DNA of 64,000 nucleotides from Sphingobium limneticum (GCF_008710155.1 NZ_VYPZ01000008.1:161911-225910), one strand, 5' to 3'; positions 35,565 to 44,643 are shown, counted from the stretch's first letter. The notes: generated by a model from the letters alone, not told the origin. A program made the numbers and translations.

Positions 35565-36707
35565 ATGACCATATTGGCGTCGGAGATCGGCTTCGCATCA
35601 AGCCACTCGCACGATCCTGCCATCGCGATGGCGGAGGTCGCGCGGCAGCTGGGCGATGCGCCGCTCGCGGGTATGCTGCTCTTCTGCTCCCACCGTTTCG
35701 ATCGCGATGCGCTGGCCCGCGCGGTCAATCGCCATAGCGAACATATCGTGGCGATCGGCTGCACCAGTTCGGGCGAGCTGACCGAGGCCGGCTATGATGA
35801 GGACAGCCTGAGCGTCATCGGCTTTCCGGCCGACGCCTTTCATCTGACATCCCATATTTTCGACGATATCGATGCGTTCGATCCGGTGACCGCGCGCGAG
35901 GAAATCCGCGCGCTGGCCGCCATCGCCGATCGCGACAGCCGCCATCTGGGGGGCAAGGTCAATCATGTCGCGCTGTTCCTGGTCGATGGCCTGTCGCATC
36001 GCGAGGAATTGCTGACGATGACGATGCAGGATGCGCTGGGCGACATTCCGCTGATCGGCGGATCGTCCGGCGATGGCCTGGCCTTTCGCGAAACCGCGAT
36101 CTTCGAGGGCGGCCGTTTTCACAAGCGCGCCGCCGTGATCGCCATCCTGTCCACCCCCCGCCCGATCCATGTGTTCAAGGCGCAGCATTATCGCCCCGGC
36201 GCGGGCAAGATGGTGGTGACCGGCGCCATCCCGCACGACCGGATCGTGACCGAAATCAATGCCGAGCCGGCGGCTCAGGAATATCTGCGACTGGCGGGCC
36301 ATGCCGGCGAGGAACTGGGCCTGGCTTTCTACGCCGCCCATCCGCCAATGGTGCGGGCGGGCGGCGACTATCATGTCCGCTCGATCCAGAGCGCCAATGC
36401 GGACGGCAGCCTGACATTCTATTGCGCGATCGACGAAGGGATCGTGCTGACGGTGGGCGAACCGATCGACCGTATCGCCGGCATGGAAACGATGTTCGCC
36501 GATATCGGGGCGCATGTCGGGCAGGTCGACCGGATCATCGCCTTCGATTGCGTGCTAAACCGCATCGATGCGGAACAACGCCAGATCGGCCGCGCCGTGT
36601 CCGAACTCTATGGCCGCCATCGGGTCATCGGCTTCAACACCTATGGCGAGCAATATCATGCGCTGCACGTCAACCAGACGTTCAGCGGGCTGGCGATCGG
36701 ACGATGA
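35565..36707 (+). CDS. FIST domain sensory protein
   Basis: The 380-residue protein has a FIST_N domain (about 30-225, GCTSSGELTEAGYDEDSLSVIGF) and FIST_C (about 230-375). FIST domains are proposed to bind small ligands. There is no signal peptide or membrane segment, so it is cytosolic. GGAGAGGG precedes ATG 35565. Its stop overlaps the start of the hybrid kinase (ATGA), so the two proteins are probably made in fixed ratio and work as one sensor. Confidence 0.9.
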   Translation: MTILASEIGFASSHSHDPAIAMAEVARQLGDAPLAGMLLFCSHRFDRDALARAVNRHSEHIVAIGCTSSGELTEAGYDEDSLSVIGFPADAFHLTSHIFDDIDAFDPVTAREEIRALAAIADRDSRHLGGKVNHVALFLVDGLSHREELLTMTMQDALGDIPLIGGSSGDGLAFRETAIFEGGRFHKRAAVIAILSTPRPIHVFKAQHYRPGAGKMVVTGAIPHDRIVTEINAEPAAQEYLRLAGHAGEELGLAFYAAHPPMVRAGGDYHVRSIQSANADGSLTFYCAIDEGIVLTVGEPIDRIAGMETMFADIGAHVGQVDRIIAFDCVLNRIDAEQRQIGRAVSELYGRHRVIGFNTYGEQYHALHVNQTFSGLAIGR

Positions 36708-38917
36708 AGGCCATCGAAGGCGACAGCGAACTGGACAATTTGCGGGAAGAAAACCGCAAGTTGCGCAAGATCAATGCGGCGCTGATCGATCGCGTCGAAC
36801 GGTCGAGCGACATGGCCGGCAATGCCTTTTCGATGTTCGAAACAGCGATCACGCTGGAAGCCATGGTGCGCGACCGGACCATGGAGCTGGAAGATGCGCT
36901 GGGCCGGCTGGCGACCGCTAACGCCGAGCTGGCACAGGCCCACGCCATGGCGGACGCGGCACAGGGTCGGCTGCGCGACGCGATCGATTCGATCAACGAA
37001 GGTTTCGTGCTGTTCGATGCGGAGGATCGGCTGGTCCTCTATAACGACGCCTATCTGGGCTTCTGGCCGGAAATCGCCGACCATGTGCGCGAAGGTCTGG
37101 CCTTCGAGGATGTCGCGCGCCTCGCCGCCGCCTATCACCAGCCTCTGGGATCGGTGGTCGCCCCCGACCGCTGGGTATCTGACCGGCTGGCCCGCCACAG
37201 CATCGCCGATGGCGGCCATGTGCAGGCATTGGCGGACGGGCGCTGGGTCCAGATCAACGAGCTGCGTACCAACGAAGGCGGGATCGTCGGCATCTATACC
37301 GACATTACCGAGGTGAAGGCGGAGGATGCCCGCAATCGCGCGCTGGAACTGGCCGAACGCAATCTGGTGCTGCAATCGACGCTGGATAATCTGTCCGAAG
37401 GCGTGTGCCTGTTCGACGCACAGGCCCGCATCGCCGCCTGGAACGAGGCGTTGCAACATCTGCTGGGCCTGCCCGACGACTGGGTGCAGGAAGGCGCGAG
37501 CCATGCCGCCCTGCTTAACTGGTGCCGCGGGCATATGGGCATGGCCGATCGGGGATGCCTCGACTGGCGCGGCGACCAGCCGGGCGAGCCGGCCCATGCG
37601 CTGGTGTCAGCGGGCGACCGCCATTTCGAACTGCGCAGCACCGCGCTGGATCGCGGCGGGCAGGTGATCGGCTTTACCGATGTCACCGACATGCTGCGCG
37701 CGCAGGCCGGCTTGCAGGAAACCGCCGAAACGCTGGAACGGCGCGTGGCCGATCGCACCGCCGAACTGCGTGCCGAAGTCGCCGAACGGCGCGAGATCGA
37801 GGGGCAGCTGCGCGACGCCAAGACGGCAGCCGAAAAGGCGAACCTGTCCAAGACCAGCTTTCTGGCGGCGGCCAGCCACGATCTGTTGCAACCATTGAAT
37901 GCCGCGCGGCTGTTCGTCGCGGCATTGGGCGACCGACGACTGGCGTTACCGACCCGCGCGCTGGTCAACCAGACATCGACGGCGCTCGATTCGGTCGAGG
38001 ATCTGCTGGAGGCACTGCTGGAAATCAGCCGCCTCGACGCAGGCGCGATTCAGCCGGAGATCAGCGACTTCCGCCTCGATACGCTGCTCGGCACCTTGCG
38101 GGTCGAATTTGCCCCCGTGGCGCGTGCAGCAGGACTGACGCTGGACATGACGAGCGAACCGCTATGGGTCAGGTCCGACATCCGCCTGGTCCGCCGCATC
38201 CTCCAGAATTTCCTATCCAATGCGCTGCGCTATACCCAACAGGGATCGGTGCGCGTCATCTGCCTTGTCGATGCGGGCACGATCCATGTGAGCGTCACCG
38301 ATACCGGTTCCGGCATTGCCGCCGACAAGCAGCCACTGGTGTTCGACGAGTTTCGTCGGTTCGACACGCGCACCAGCGGCAAGGGGCTGGGCCTCGCCAT
38401 CGTCAAACGGGCGAGCGACATGCTGGGCCACAGGGTAACGCTGGAATCTGCGCCGGGACGCGGATCGACCTTTGCGATCGCACTGCCGGTGGGCGAGCCG
38501 GTGGCCGATCCGGACAGCGGCCCGACCAGCATCGGGCGCGACCGCAGCATGCGCGGCCTCAATGTGCTGGTGATCGACAATGAGCGGGCGATCCAGACGG
38601 GCATGCGCACCTTGCTGGGCGGATGGGGCTGTACCGTGCAGACCGCCGGCGGCTTTGCCGAGGCGACGGGCCTGTTCGCGCCAGGGGAAGCGCCCGATAT
38701 CATCCTCATCGACTATCATCTGAACGATGGCGAGACAGGCGATACCGCGCTCGACCGGCTACGGGCCCATTTCGTCCTGCCCGTACCAGCCGTCATGATC
38801 TCCGCCGACCGCGGCAAGGAATTGAAGGCGCGCCTCGATGCCGATGGCATCCCGCTGCTCAACAAGCCGGTAAAGCCCGCCCAGTTGCGCGCATTGCTGC
38901 GCACCATGCTGAAATAG
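36704..38917 (+). CDS. Hybrid sensor histidine kinase (PAS-PAS-HisKA-HATPase-REC)
   Basis: A 737-residue soluble kinase. In order: coiled coil (about 5-100), two PAS domains (about 95-215 and 225-345, DSINEGFVLFDAEDRLVLYN and DNLSEGVCLFDAQARIAAWN), a second coiled coil, HisKA with H392 in AAASHDLLQPLNAARLF, HATPase_c (NALRYT, DTGSGI, GKGLGLAIV), and a C-terminal receiver with D670 in ILIDYHLND. It resembles the NahK/ErcS-type kinases of Pseudomonas alcohol regulons. No membrane segment is seen. It is coupled to the FIST gene and probably feeds the LuxR-type regulator at 40640-41278. Confidence 0.93.
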   Translation: MKAIEGDSELDNLREENRKLRKINAALIDRVERSSDMAGNAFSMFETAITLEAMVRDRTMELEDALGRLATANAELAQAHAMADAAQGRLRDAIDSINEGFVLFDAEDRLVLYNDAYLGFWPEIADHVREGLAFEDVARLAAAYHQPLGSVVAPDRWVSDRLARHSIADGGHVQALADGRWVQINELRTNEGGIVGIYTDITEVKAEDARNRALELAERNLVLQSTLDNLSEGVCLFDAQARIAAWNEALQHLLGLPDDWVQEGASHAALLNWCRGHMGMADRGCLDWRGDQPGEPAHALVSAGDRHFELRSTALDRGGQVIGFTDVTDMLRAQAGLQETAETLERRVADRTAELRAEVAERREIEGQLRDAKTAAEKANLSKTSFLAAASHDLLQPLNAARLFVAALGDRRLALPTRALVNQTSTALDSVEDLLEALLEISRLDAGAIQPEISDFRLDTLLGTLRVEFAPVARAAGLTLDMTSEPLWVRSDIRLVRRILQNFLSNALRYTQQGSVRVICLVDAGTIHVSVTDTGSGIAADKQPLVFDEFRRFDTRTSGKGLGLAIVKRASDMLGHRVTLESAPGRGSTFAIALPVGEPVADPDSGPTSIGRDRSMRGLNVLVIDNERAIQTGMRTLLGGWGCTVQTAGGFAEATGLFAPGEAPDIILIDYHLNDGETGDTALDRLRAHFVLPVPAVMISADRGKELKARLDADGIPLLNKPVKPAQLRALLRTMLK

Positions 38918-38996
38918 CGCCTGCCGACCACCCCGACGCTGGACCTGCATCGCGCACGCGCTACTAGGGACGGATATAGGTGGAAGCGGGGGCCGC

Positions 38997-40580
38997 ATGC
39001 ATCCGATGCAATTGTTCGAACTGGTGATCGCCATGCTGCTGGCGATCATCGTGCTGCACTATGCGGCGCACAAGATGGGCCTGCCGCCCGCCGTCGCGCT
39101 GCTGACCGGCGGGGTGCTGTTCGCATTCGTGCCGGGCCTGCCGGTCCTCTCGCTTGATCCCGAGCTGGTGTTGGTGATCTTCCTGCCCCCGCTATTGATG
39201 GACGGCGCCTGGTTCATCGCGCTCCGCCACCTGCATCGCCATATGCTGGGCATCATCGCGCTGGCGGTGGGCGCGGTCGTCTTCACCACGGCGATCATCG
39301 CGCTGGTCACGCATATGCTGGTGCCCAGCCTGCCCTGGGCCGCCTGCGCCGCGCTGGGCGCGATCGTCTCGCCGCCCGATGCGGTATCGGCGCGCGCCGT
39401 GTTGCAGCATGTCCGCCTGCCCCGTCGCCTTTCCATCCTGCTGGAGGGCGAAAGCCTGTTCAACGATGCCAGCGGCCTCGTCCTCTTCCGCTTCGCCATC
39501 GCCGCGGGCGTGACCGGCGCATTCAGCCTGGTCGAGGCGGTGGAAAGCTTCCTGTTGCTGGCGATCGGCGGGGCGGCGATCGGCGCAGCCGTGGGCGCCG
39601 CCTGGGTCCGGCTGACGCCGCGCCTGGACGACAAATATCTGATGATCGCCTCGTCGCTGCTGGCGCCCTGGGCCTCCTACCTGCTGGCCGAAACGGTGCA
39701 TGTGTCCGGCGTGATCGCCACCGTGACCACCGGCCTCATCTGCGGCTGGTACCAGCATGTCGTCTTCTCCGCGACGGTGCGGATGAACGGCACGGCCTTC
39801 TGGGCAGTGATGATCTTCCTGATGGAGGCGTTCGTCTTCCTGCTGATCGGCTCCTCGCTGCGCGGGGTGATCGACCGGGTCGGCGGCTTCCAACTGGTGC
39901 TGGCGCAGATGACCGGCCCCGTGCTGGCGATATTGCTGGCGCTGACGCTGGCGCGCTTTGCCTGGGTCTTCGGATCGGACGGCGTCATCCGCCTGCTACG
40001 GGCGATAGGCGTGCGCCGCTATACGCCGATCGGTGCGCGATCGGCCGTGGTGCTGGGCTGGGCCGGCATGCGCGGCGTTGTGACGCTGGCTGTGGCGCTC
40101 AGCGTACCGGAGGGTTTCCCCGGTCGTGACTTCATCCTGGTCGCATCCTTCGCCGTCATCATCGGCACGGTGCTGATTCAGGGGACGACGCTGGGCGGGG
40201 TCATCCGCTTGATGCGGCTGGAGGAACCCGTCAGCGATCGCGCGCGCCTCAGCATGAGCGAAGCGGAGGCGGCCATGGCGCAGGCGCAGCTGCGCGTGGT
40301 CGAGGTTCATGCCCATGATGCCGACGGTGTGCTGCTCCATCCGCGCCTGCTGGAGCGCTATCAGCGCCATGCGACGCTGTCGGCCAGCTATGCCGGGCAG
40401 GAAGAGGAGCATGCCCATATCCTGCACGCCCATTTCGATCTGGTGCTGAAAGCCGTCGCCGCCGGCCGGATTGAATTGCTGCGCCTGCACCGGATCGGCG
40501 ATATCGACGAGCATGTGTTGCAGGAACTGGAGCGCGACCTCGATCTGGAAGAGATGAGCGCGTTGGCGGCCAAGGCCTGA
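38997..40580 (+). CDS. CPA1-type Na+/H+ antiporter
   Basis: A 527-residue sodium/proton exchanger with about 12 membrane segments (residues 1-410), the SPPDAVSARAVL and GESLFNDASGLVLF signatures of the CPA1 family, and a C-terminal cytoplasmic helical tail rich in His/Glu. It is expected to export Na+ in exchange for protons. It follows the kinase by 79 bases on the same strand and is an unusual neighbour for quinoprotein genes; pH or Na+ homeostasis during acid production is a possible reason, but this is inference. Confidence 0.92.
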   Translation: MHPMQLFELVIAMLLAIIVLHYAAHKMGLPPAVALLTGGVLFAFVPGLPVLSLDPELVLVIFLPPLLMDGAWFIALRHLHRHMLGIIALAVGAVVFTTAIIALVTHMLVPSLPWAACAALGAIVSPPDAVSARAVLQHVRLPRRLSILLEGESLFNDASGLVLFRFAIAAGVTGAFSLVEAVESFLLLAIGGAAIGAAVGAAWVRLTPRLDDKYLMIASSLLAPWASYLLAETVHVSGVIATVTTGLICGWYQHVVFSATVRMNGTAFWAVMIFLMEAFVFLLIGSSLRGVIDRVGGFQLVLAQMTGPVLAILLALTLARFAWVFGSDGVIRLLRAIGVRRYTPIGARSAVVLGWAGMRGVVTLAVALSVPEGFPGRDFILVASFAVIIGTVLIQGTTLGGVIRLMRLEEPVSDRARLSMSEAEAAMAQAQLRVVEVHAHDADGVLLHPRLLERYQRHATLSASYAGQEEEHAHILHAHFDLVLKAVAAGRIELLRLHRIGDIDEHVLQELERDLDLEEMSALAAKA

Positions 40581-40586
40581 AACGAC

Positions 40587-40620
40587 GATGCGCCGCCGGC
40601 CAGGAGGCAGGCGGCGCATC
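40587..40620. terminator. Hairpin between convergent genes
   Basis: GATGCGCCGCC (40587-40597) and GGCGGCGCATC (40610-40620) form a perfect 11-bp stem just after the antiporter stop and 19 bases from the regulator stop. No T-tract follows on the plus strand; it may act on both transcripts. Confidence 0.6.
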
Positions 40621-40639
40621 GAACAGCCTGTCGACGCCG

Positions 40640-41278
40640 TCAGTCTGTGCCGAAATGTACCCGGTTAGCCTTGATCACCGCCTGAGTGCGGCTCAATACG
40701 CCCAGCTTCTGGAGGATGGCCGAGACATGCGCCTTGATCGTGGTCATCGACACGTTGAGGTCATGCGCGATCTGCTTGTTGAGGCGGCCGTTGACCAGAT
40801 GGCCCAGCACCGTCTTCTGCTGCGGGGTCAGGCTGTCGATACGCCGGGCGATATCATCTTCCTCGGCTGACGGGGCCGCGCCCTCGCCCATGGTTTCGGG
40901 CAGGTAGATTTCGCCCGACACCACGCGATGCAGCGCTTCGACGATCGCGCTGCGCTTCAAGGATTTGGGGATGAACCCTGCCGCGCCGGCGGCCAGCGCT
41001 TCCTGTACGATGGCCCGGTCGAACGCCCCGGACACCATCACCACCGGCAGGATCGGAAAACGATCGCGCAGCAGCTTCAGGCCATCCAGACGACGCACGT
41101 CGGGAATATTGAGGTCGAGCAGGATGAGGTCGAAATTATCCTGCTTTTCCAGCGTGGCGACGGCCTCTTCCAATCCGGCCGCCTCGAAAATCTCGATATT
41201 GTCGAAACTGATCGCGATCACACTGCGCAACCCGTCGCGCACCAGCGGATGATCGTCGATGATCAGCACCCGCTCCAT
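40640..41278 (-). CDS. LuxR-type response regulator
   Basis: A 212-residue NarL/LuxR-family regulator. The receiver domain (1-120) has DDH near the start and the phospho-acceptor D55 in LILLDLNIPD; the LuxR HTH (about 145-208) has LTPQQKTVLGHLVNGRLNKQIAHDLNVSMTTIKAHV. It resembles AgmR/ErbR of Pseudomonas alcohol regulons. ATG 41278 begins MERVLIIDDH; a longer frame upstream is not needed. It lies downstream of the alcohol dehydrogenase on the same strand. It is the best candidate to bind the proposed operators. Confidence 0.92.
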   Translation of the reverse strand: MERVLIIDDHPLVRDGLRSVIAISFDNIEIFEAAGLEEAVATLEKQDNFDLILLDLNIPDVRRLDGLKLLRDRFPILPVVMVSGAFDRAIVQEALAAGAAGFIPKSLKRSAIVEALHRVVSGEIYLPETMGEGAAPSAEEDDIARRIDSLTPQQKTVLGHLVNGRLNKQIAHDLNVSMTTIKAHVSAILQKLGVLSRTQAVIKANRVHFGTD

Positions 41279-41339
41279 GATTGCGTCCCCGCCCATATAA
41301 TGCCCCATATCCTGCCCCTGCCCATGATGATCGGACACA

Positions 41340-41415
41340 TCATGGGACGTGGCAAGCCGCAATATACCGGGCGGGAATGCCGGGGCCGACTGCGTATGAT
41401 GTCCACGTCCCATGA
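41340..41415. promoter_or_regulatory. Inverted repeat between alcohol dehydrogenase and regulator
   Basis: CATGGGACGTGG (41341-41352) and CCACGTCCCATG (41403-41414) are exact complements, extendable by one base on each side, and enclose about 50 bases. It lies in the 157-base gap upstream of the regulator gene. It could be an operator pair for autoregulation or an mRNA structure. Confidence 0.45.
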
Positions 41416-41435
41416 CGATCATGACGAAATATTCC

Positions 41436-43175
41436 TTATTTGGGCAGCTTGAACACCCAGAGGGCGCCACCCTGGTTGATGTCCTTGAACGATTTGGCGA
41501 CTTCGCCGCCCCATAGCGGCACCGCGCCGCCCCAGCCCGACATCACCGCCACATATTGTTCGCCATCCTGTTCCCAGGTGACGGGCGATCCGACCACGCC
41601 GGAGCCGGTCTGGAATTTCCACAATTCCTGTCCGGTCTTGGCGTCGAAGGCCTTGAGATAGCCTTCAGGCGTGCCGGTGAAGACGAGGTTGCCGCCGGTG
41701 GTCAGAACGCCGCCCCACAAAGGCGCCTTGTTCTTATATTCCCACACGATCTTGCCGGTCTTGGGGTCCATGGCGCGCAGCGCGCCGATATGATCCTCGG
41801 CGATCGGCTTGATGGTGAAGCCCGCGCCCAGATAGGCCGCGCCCTTTTTGTAGGCGATCGGTTCGTTCCAGATGTCCATGCCCCAGTCGTTGGACGGGAT
41901 GTAGAACAGGCCTGTGTCCTGGCTATAGGCCATCGGCATCCAGTTCTTGCCACCCAGGAAGGATGGCGAGGCGAAGACCGGTTTGCCCTTGCCCTCACCC
42001 GGTGCCGGCGGACGGCCTTCGGGAATGACGTTGGGTTTGCCATTCTTGTTGAAGCCGTTCGCCCAGGTCGTCTGCATGACGAATTTGTTGGCGCTGATGA
42101 ACTTGCCGTTGGTGCGGTCGAGGACGAAGAAATAGCCGTTGCGGTCGGCCTTCGCGCCCAGTTTCATCGGCTTGCCGTTGATCGTGGCGTCGAAGGGGAT
42201 GAATTCATTCACCCCGTCGAAATCCCAGCCGTCATGGGGCGTCGTCTGGAAATGCCATTTGATGACGCCAGTTTCCGGGTCGATCGCCAATGTGGAGGCG
42301 GTGTAGAGATTGTCGCCGGGGCGCAGATGGCTGTTCCACGGCGCAGGGTTGCCGGTGCCGAAGAAGAGCAGGTTGGTTTCCGGGTCATAGGTACCGCCCA
42401 GCCATGTCGCGCCGCCGCCGCTCTTCCACAAGTCGCCCTGCCAGGTTGCGTTGAGCTTGCCGGTGATGCCGTTGTCCTTGCCCTTGAGCGTGCCCATATG
42501 GCCTTCGATCACGGGGCGGTGCCAGATCAGTTCGCCGGTATTGACGTCGCGGGCATCCACCGCGCCGACCACGCCGAACTCGCCACCCGAATTGCCGGTG
42601 ATGACCATGCCCTTGACGATCAGGGGCGCTGCGGTGGCGCTATAGCCTTCCTTGTAATCGGCGATCTGCTTGTTCCAGATCACCTTGCCGGTGTTGCGGT
42701 TGAGCGCCACGAGGCGCGCGTCGAGCGTGGCGAAGATGATCTTGTCGCCATAAATGGCCGCGCCACGATTGACGACGTCGCAGCAGGGCATGATGCCATC
42801 GGGCAGGCGGGCGTCATATTGCCATTTTTCTTCACCGGTGCGGGCGTCGAAGGCGAACACGCGCGAATAGCTGCCCGTCACATAGATGGTGCCGTCATAG
42901 ACGATCGGCTGCGCTTCCTGACCGCGCTGCTTTTCGCCACCGAGCGACGCGGCAAAGGCCGGCACCAGCTTCGACACATTGCTGGTGTCGATCGCCTTCA
43001 ATGTGCTGAAACGATGCGCCTGCGGCCCCATGCCATAGGTCAGAACGTCGCCGGTCGATGCCGCGTCGTTCATCAGATCCGCATCCGTTGGCCCATTGGC
43101 CAGCAGCGGCGCCGCAGCGACCGCCAGCGACAGTGCGGCAACGCCCGACAGCGCCCGCATCATCGGTCCTTTCAT
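41436..43175 (-). CDS. PQQ-dependent alcohol dehydrogenase, lanthanide-type ligands
   Basis: This soluble periplasmic quinoprotein oxidises alcohols to aldehydes with PQQ. The 579-residue precursor has a Sec signal (about 1-27) and the eight-bladed propeller of the methanol/ethanol dehydrogenase family, with no heme domain. C131-C132 form the vicinal disulfide pair. Metal and base residues by comparison with the family are E199 (GGEF), N276 (GTGNPAPW), D318 and D320 in [11 protein letters not shown]. The second Asp (D320) is Ala in MxaF and Ser in ExaA, and marks lanthanide-dependent enzymes. ATG 43175 is chosen because AGGGAGG is 6 bases upstream; ATG 43181 abuts it. Cytochrome and substrate-binding genes precede it. 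Confidence 0.95.
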   Translation of the reverse strand: MKGPMMRALSGVAALSLAVAAAPLLANGPTDADLMNDAASTGDVLTYGMGPQAHRFSTLKAIDTSNVSKLVPAFAASLGGEKQRGQEAQPIVYDGTIYVTGSYSRVFAFDARTGEEKWQYDARLPDGIMPCCDVVNRGAAIYGDKIIFATLDARLVALNRNTGKVIWNKQIADYKEGYSATAAPLIVKGMVITGNSGGEFGVVGAVDARDVNTGELIWHRPVIEGHMGTLKGKDNGITGKLNATWQGDLWKSGGGATWLGGTYDPETNLLFFGTGNPAPWNSHLRPGDNLYTASTLAIDPETGVIKWHFQTTPHDGWDFDGVNEFIPFDATINGKPMKLGAKADRNGYFFVLDRTNGKFISANKFVMQTTWANGFNKNGKPNVIPEGRPPAPGEGKGKPVFASPSFLGGKNWMPMAYSQDTGLFYIPSNDWGMDIWNEPIAYKKGAAYLGAGFTIKPIAEDHIGALRAMDPKTGKIVWEYKNKAPLWGGVLTTGGNLVFTGTPEGYLKAFDAKTGQELWKFQTGSGVVGSPVTWEQDGEQYVAVMSGWGGAVPLWGGEVAKSFKDINQGGALWVFKLPK

Positions 43176-43192
43176 AACCATCCTCCCTATTG

Positions 43193-43213
43193 AACGGGCG
43201 CTCTACGCCCGTT
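43193..43213 (-). promoter_or_regulatory. Stem-loop just upstream of the dehydrogenase ribosome binding site
   Basis: AACGGGCG (43193-43200) and CGCCCGTT (43206-43213) form a perfect 8-bp stem with a 5-base loop, 4 bases from the ribosome binding site at 43182-43188. Without a T-tract it is more likely an mRNA-processing or stabilising element than a terminator. Confidence 0.5.
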
Positions 43214-43247
43214 TACGTGCAAACTATGCCACCCCGACAAAGCGGCA

Positions 43248-43264
43248 ATTGGACCTTGGGTCGC
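43248..43264 (-). promoter_or_regulatory. Proposed operator, site 4 (alcohol dehydrogenase)
   Basis: On the minus strand this reads GCGACCCAAGGTCCAAT, which matches RCC-N3-GGT-N3-AT exactly; only the leading TTG is changed to GCG. It ends 72 bases before the dehydrogenase start, a spacing like that of sites 1, 3 and 5. Confidence 0.45.
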
Positions 43265-43267
43265 CGT

Positions 43268-44125
43268 TCAGCCGGCCGCGTTAGCGGGCGTCCAGGTGAC
43301 GCCATAGCGTTCGAACAGCGCCTTCATCTCGCCGCTGGCCGCCATCGCGGTCGTGATTTCCTCCACGGCGTCGCCCAGCGTGCGGCTATTTTCCTTGACC
43401 GCCATGCCGATATCCCAGCCGGGCGAGACAAAGGCGGGCAGCGGCCCCTTGCGCAGGGCCAAAGCCTTGCCGTCGGACCGATGGGCGCCTTCTTCGATCT
43501 GGGCACGACTGGCGAGAACCGCATCGGCCTGCCCGGCCATGGCCGCGGCGACAGCCTCCGATCCGGTGGGATAATGGGTCACATCCTTCGCCAACACACC
43601 GCCGAAGCTGCCGATCAGATAGAAATCGGGAATGGAGTCCAGCTCGACCGCCAGCTTGCGCCCCTTCCATTCGGTCGGCAGCGCTTCCACCGCCAGTCCG
43701 TTGCCACCGGCCAGTCCGAAGCTTTCGCGATAATAAGGCGCAATGATCGCGACCTGATCGTTCCGCGCCGCAAAGGTCCGGTCGAACGGCACATGCAGCA
43801 TCAGGTCGCCGGGCGTGAAGCCGAGCAGGCCGCCCTTCCACACGCCGTTGCGCAGATCGTCGTCCGCGCTTTCATCCGCCACCAGTTGGGCGACGTCGGC
43901 TCGCACGCCCAGCTTGGTCGCGATCGCCTGCGCCAGATCGACGTCCAGCCCGACCAGCTTGCCGCCCTCTTCCCAGGACCATGGCCGGTTATTCTGATAG
44001 ACGACCACCCGGATGGTGCCGAGTGCCTTGACCTTGGCAAGGGGGGCAGCCGCCAGCCCGTCGGGCATCAGCCCAAGCGCCAGCGCCGCCCCCACTCCGC
44101 CGATCAGCCCCCGCCGCGAGAGCAT
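43268..44125 (-). CDS. Quinoprotein-associated substrate-binding protein (MoxJ/PedG-like)
   Basis: A 285-residue exported protein with a twin-arginine-like N-terminus (MLSRRGLIGGVGAALALGL) and the fold of type 2 periplasmic solute-binding proteins (IRVVVYQNNRPWSW...GLDVDLAQAIATKLG). Relatives (MxaJ, XoxJ, PedG) are required with quinoprotein dehydrogenases; XoxJ may help load or activate the enzyme rather than feed a transporter. No ABC transporter is adjacent, supporting that view. It lies 5 bases after the cytochrome gene and 92 bases before the dehydrogenase. Confidence 0.88.
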   Translation of the reverse strand: MLSRRGLIGGVGAALALGLMPDGLAAAPLAKVKALGTIRVVVYQNNRPWSWEEGGKLVGLDVDLAQAIATKLGVRADVAQLVADESADDDLRNGVWKGGLLGFTPGDLMLHVPFDRTFAARNDQVAIIAPYYRESFGLAGGNGLAVEALPTEWKGRKLAVELDSIPDFYLIGSFGGVLAKDVTHYPTGSEAVAAAMAGQADAVLASRAQIEEGAHRSDGKALALRKGPLPAFVSPGWDIGMAVKENSRTLGDAVEEITTAMAASGEMKALFERYGVTWTPANAAG

Positions 44126-44130
44126 GGCGA

Positions 44131-44559
44131 TCAGCCTTCGTGCTTGGTTTCGAGCCAGGCGCGGATCGCCCAGCCGGCCTTCTGGCCCAATACGTCGCCG
44201 AAGGGCGGCATATAGACTTTGCCGTCATGGCTGGAGCCGTGACGGAAGCGTTCGGCGAACCACTGGTCGCCCGACTCGCCGGCCTCCAGATAGCGCAGGT
44301 CCGGCGCGATGCCGCCGCTTTCCGCATCCAGCCCATGGCAGCGCGCGCAATTCTGGCCATAGGCGGACTGACCGATCTCGATCGCCTTGGCATTGCCGCT
44401 ATAGGGGTTTTTCTCCAGCCAGGCTTCGCCGATGTCCGGCAGCGCCGAGGTATCCACCGCCTGCGGCGTCACGTCGCCATGCGCCATCAAAGCTGTGGTT
44501 GCGGTCATGCCCAGCATCGCCATGGCACCCAGCAACGCGACCCTACCCAAATTCATCAT
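44131..44559 (-). CDS. Cytochrome c (c550, PedF/ExaB type)
   Basis: A 142-residue single-heme cytochrome c. The Sec signal ends near TALMAHG; CARCH is the heme site (about residue 72), and the distal Met lies in VYMPPFGD. It is the expected direct electron acceptor of the quinoprotein dehydrogenase. ATG 44559 has GTGAGGA upstream; the frame further up lacks a signal. The gene is divergent from the beta-propeller gene across a 149-base gap with operator site 5. Confidence 0.9.
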   Translation of the reverse strand: MMNLGRVALLGAMAMLGMTATTALMAHGDVTPQAVDTSALPDIGEAWLEKNPYSGNAKAIEIGQSAYGQNCARCHGLDAESGGIAPDLRYLEAGESGDQWFAERFRHGSSHDGKVYMPPFGDVLGQKAGWAIRAWLETKHEG

Positions 44560-44626
44560 TATATCCTCACCCGGTCGGTTTTCCCCTGATGGGTCAGAGT
44601 GTAGGCCGGGGCGGGCCGCGCCCCCA

Positions 44627-44643
44627 TTGGCCATTGGTACAAT
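44627..44643 (+). promoter_or_regulatory. Proposed operator, site 5 (cytochrome / beta-propeller divergent gap)
   Basis: TTGGCCATTGGTACAAT fits TTGRCC-N3-GGT-N3-AT. It is almost central: 65 bases from the beta-propeller start and 67 from the cytochrome start, so it could control both directions. Confidence 0.6.

Noticed and set aside
43268..44125. A true ABC uptake transporter with this binding protein
   Set aside because: No permease or ATPase gene is adjacent, and the protein matches the MxaJ/PedG group tied to quinoproteins.
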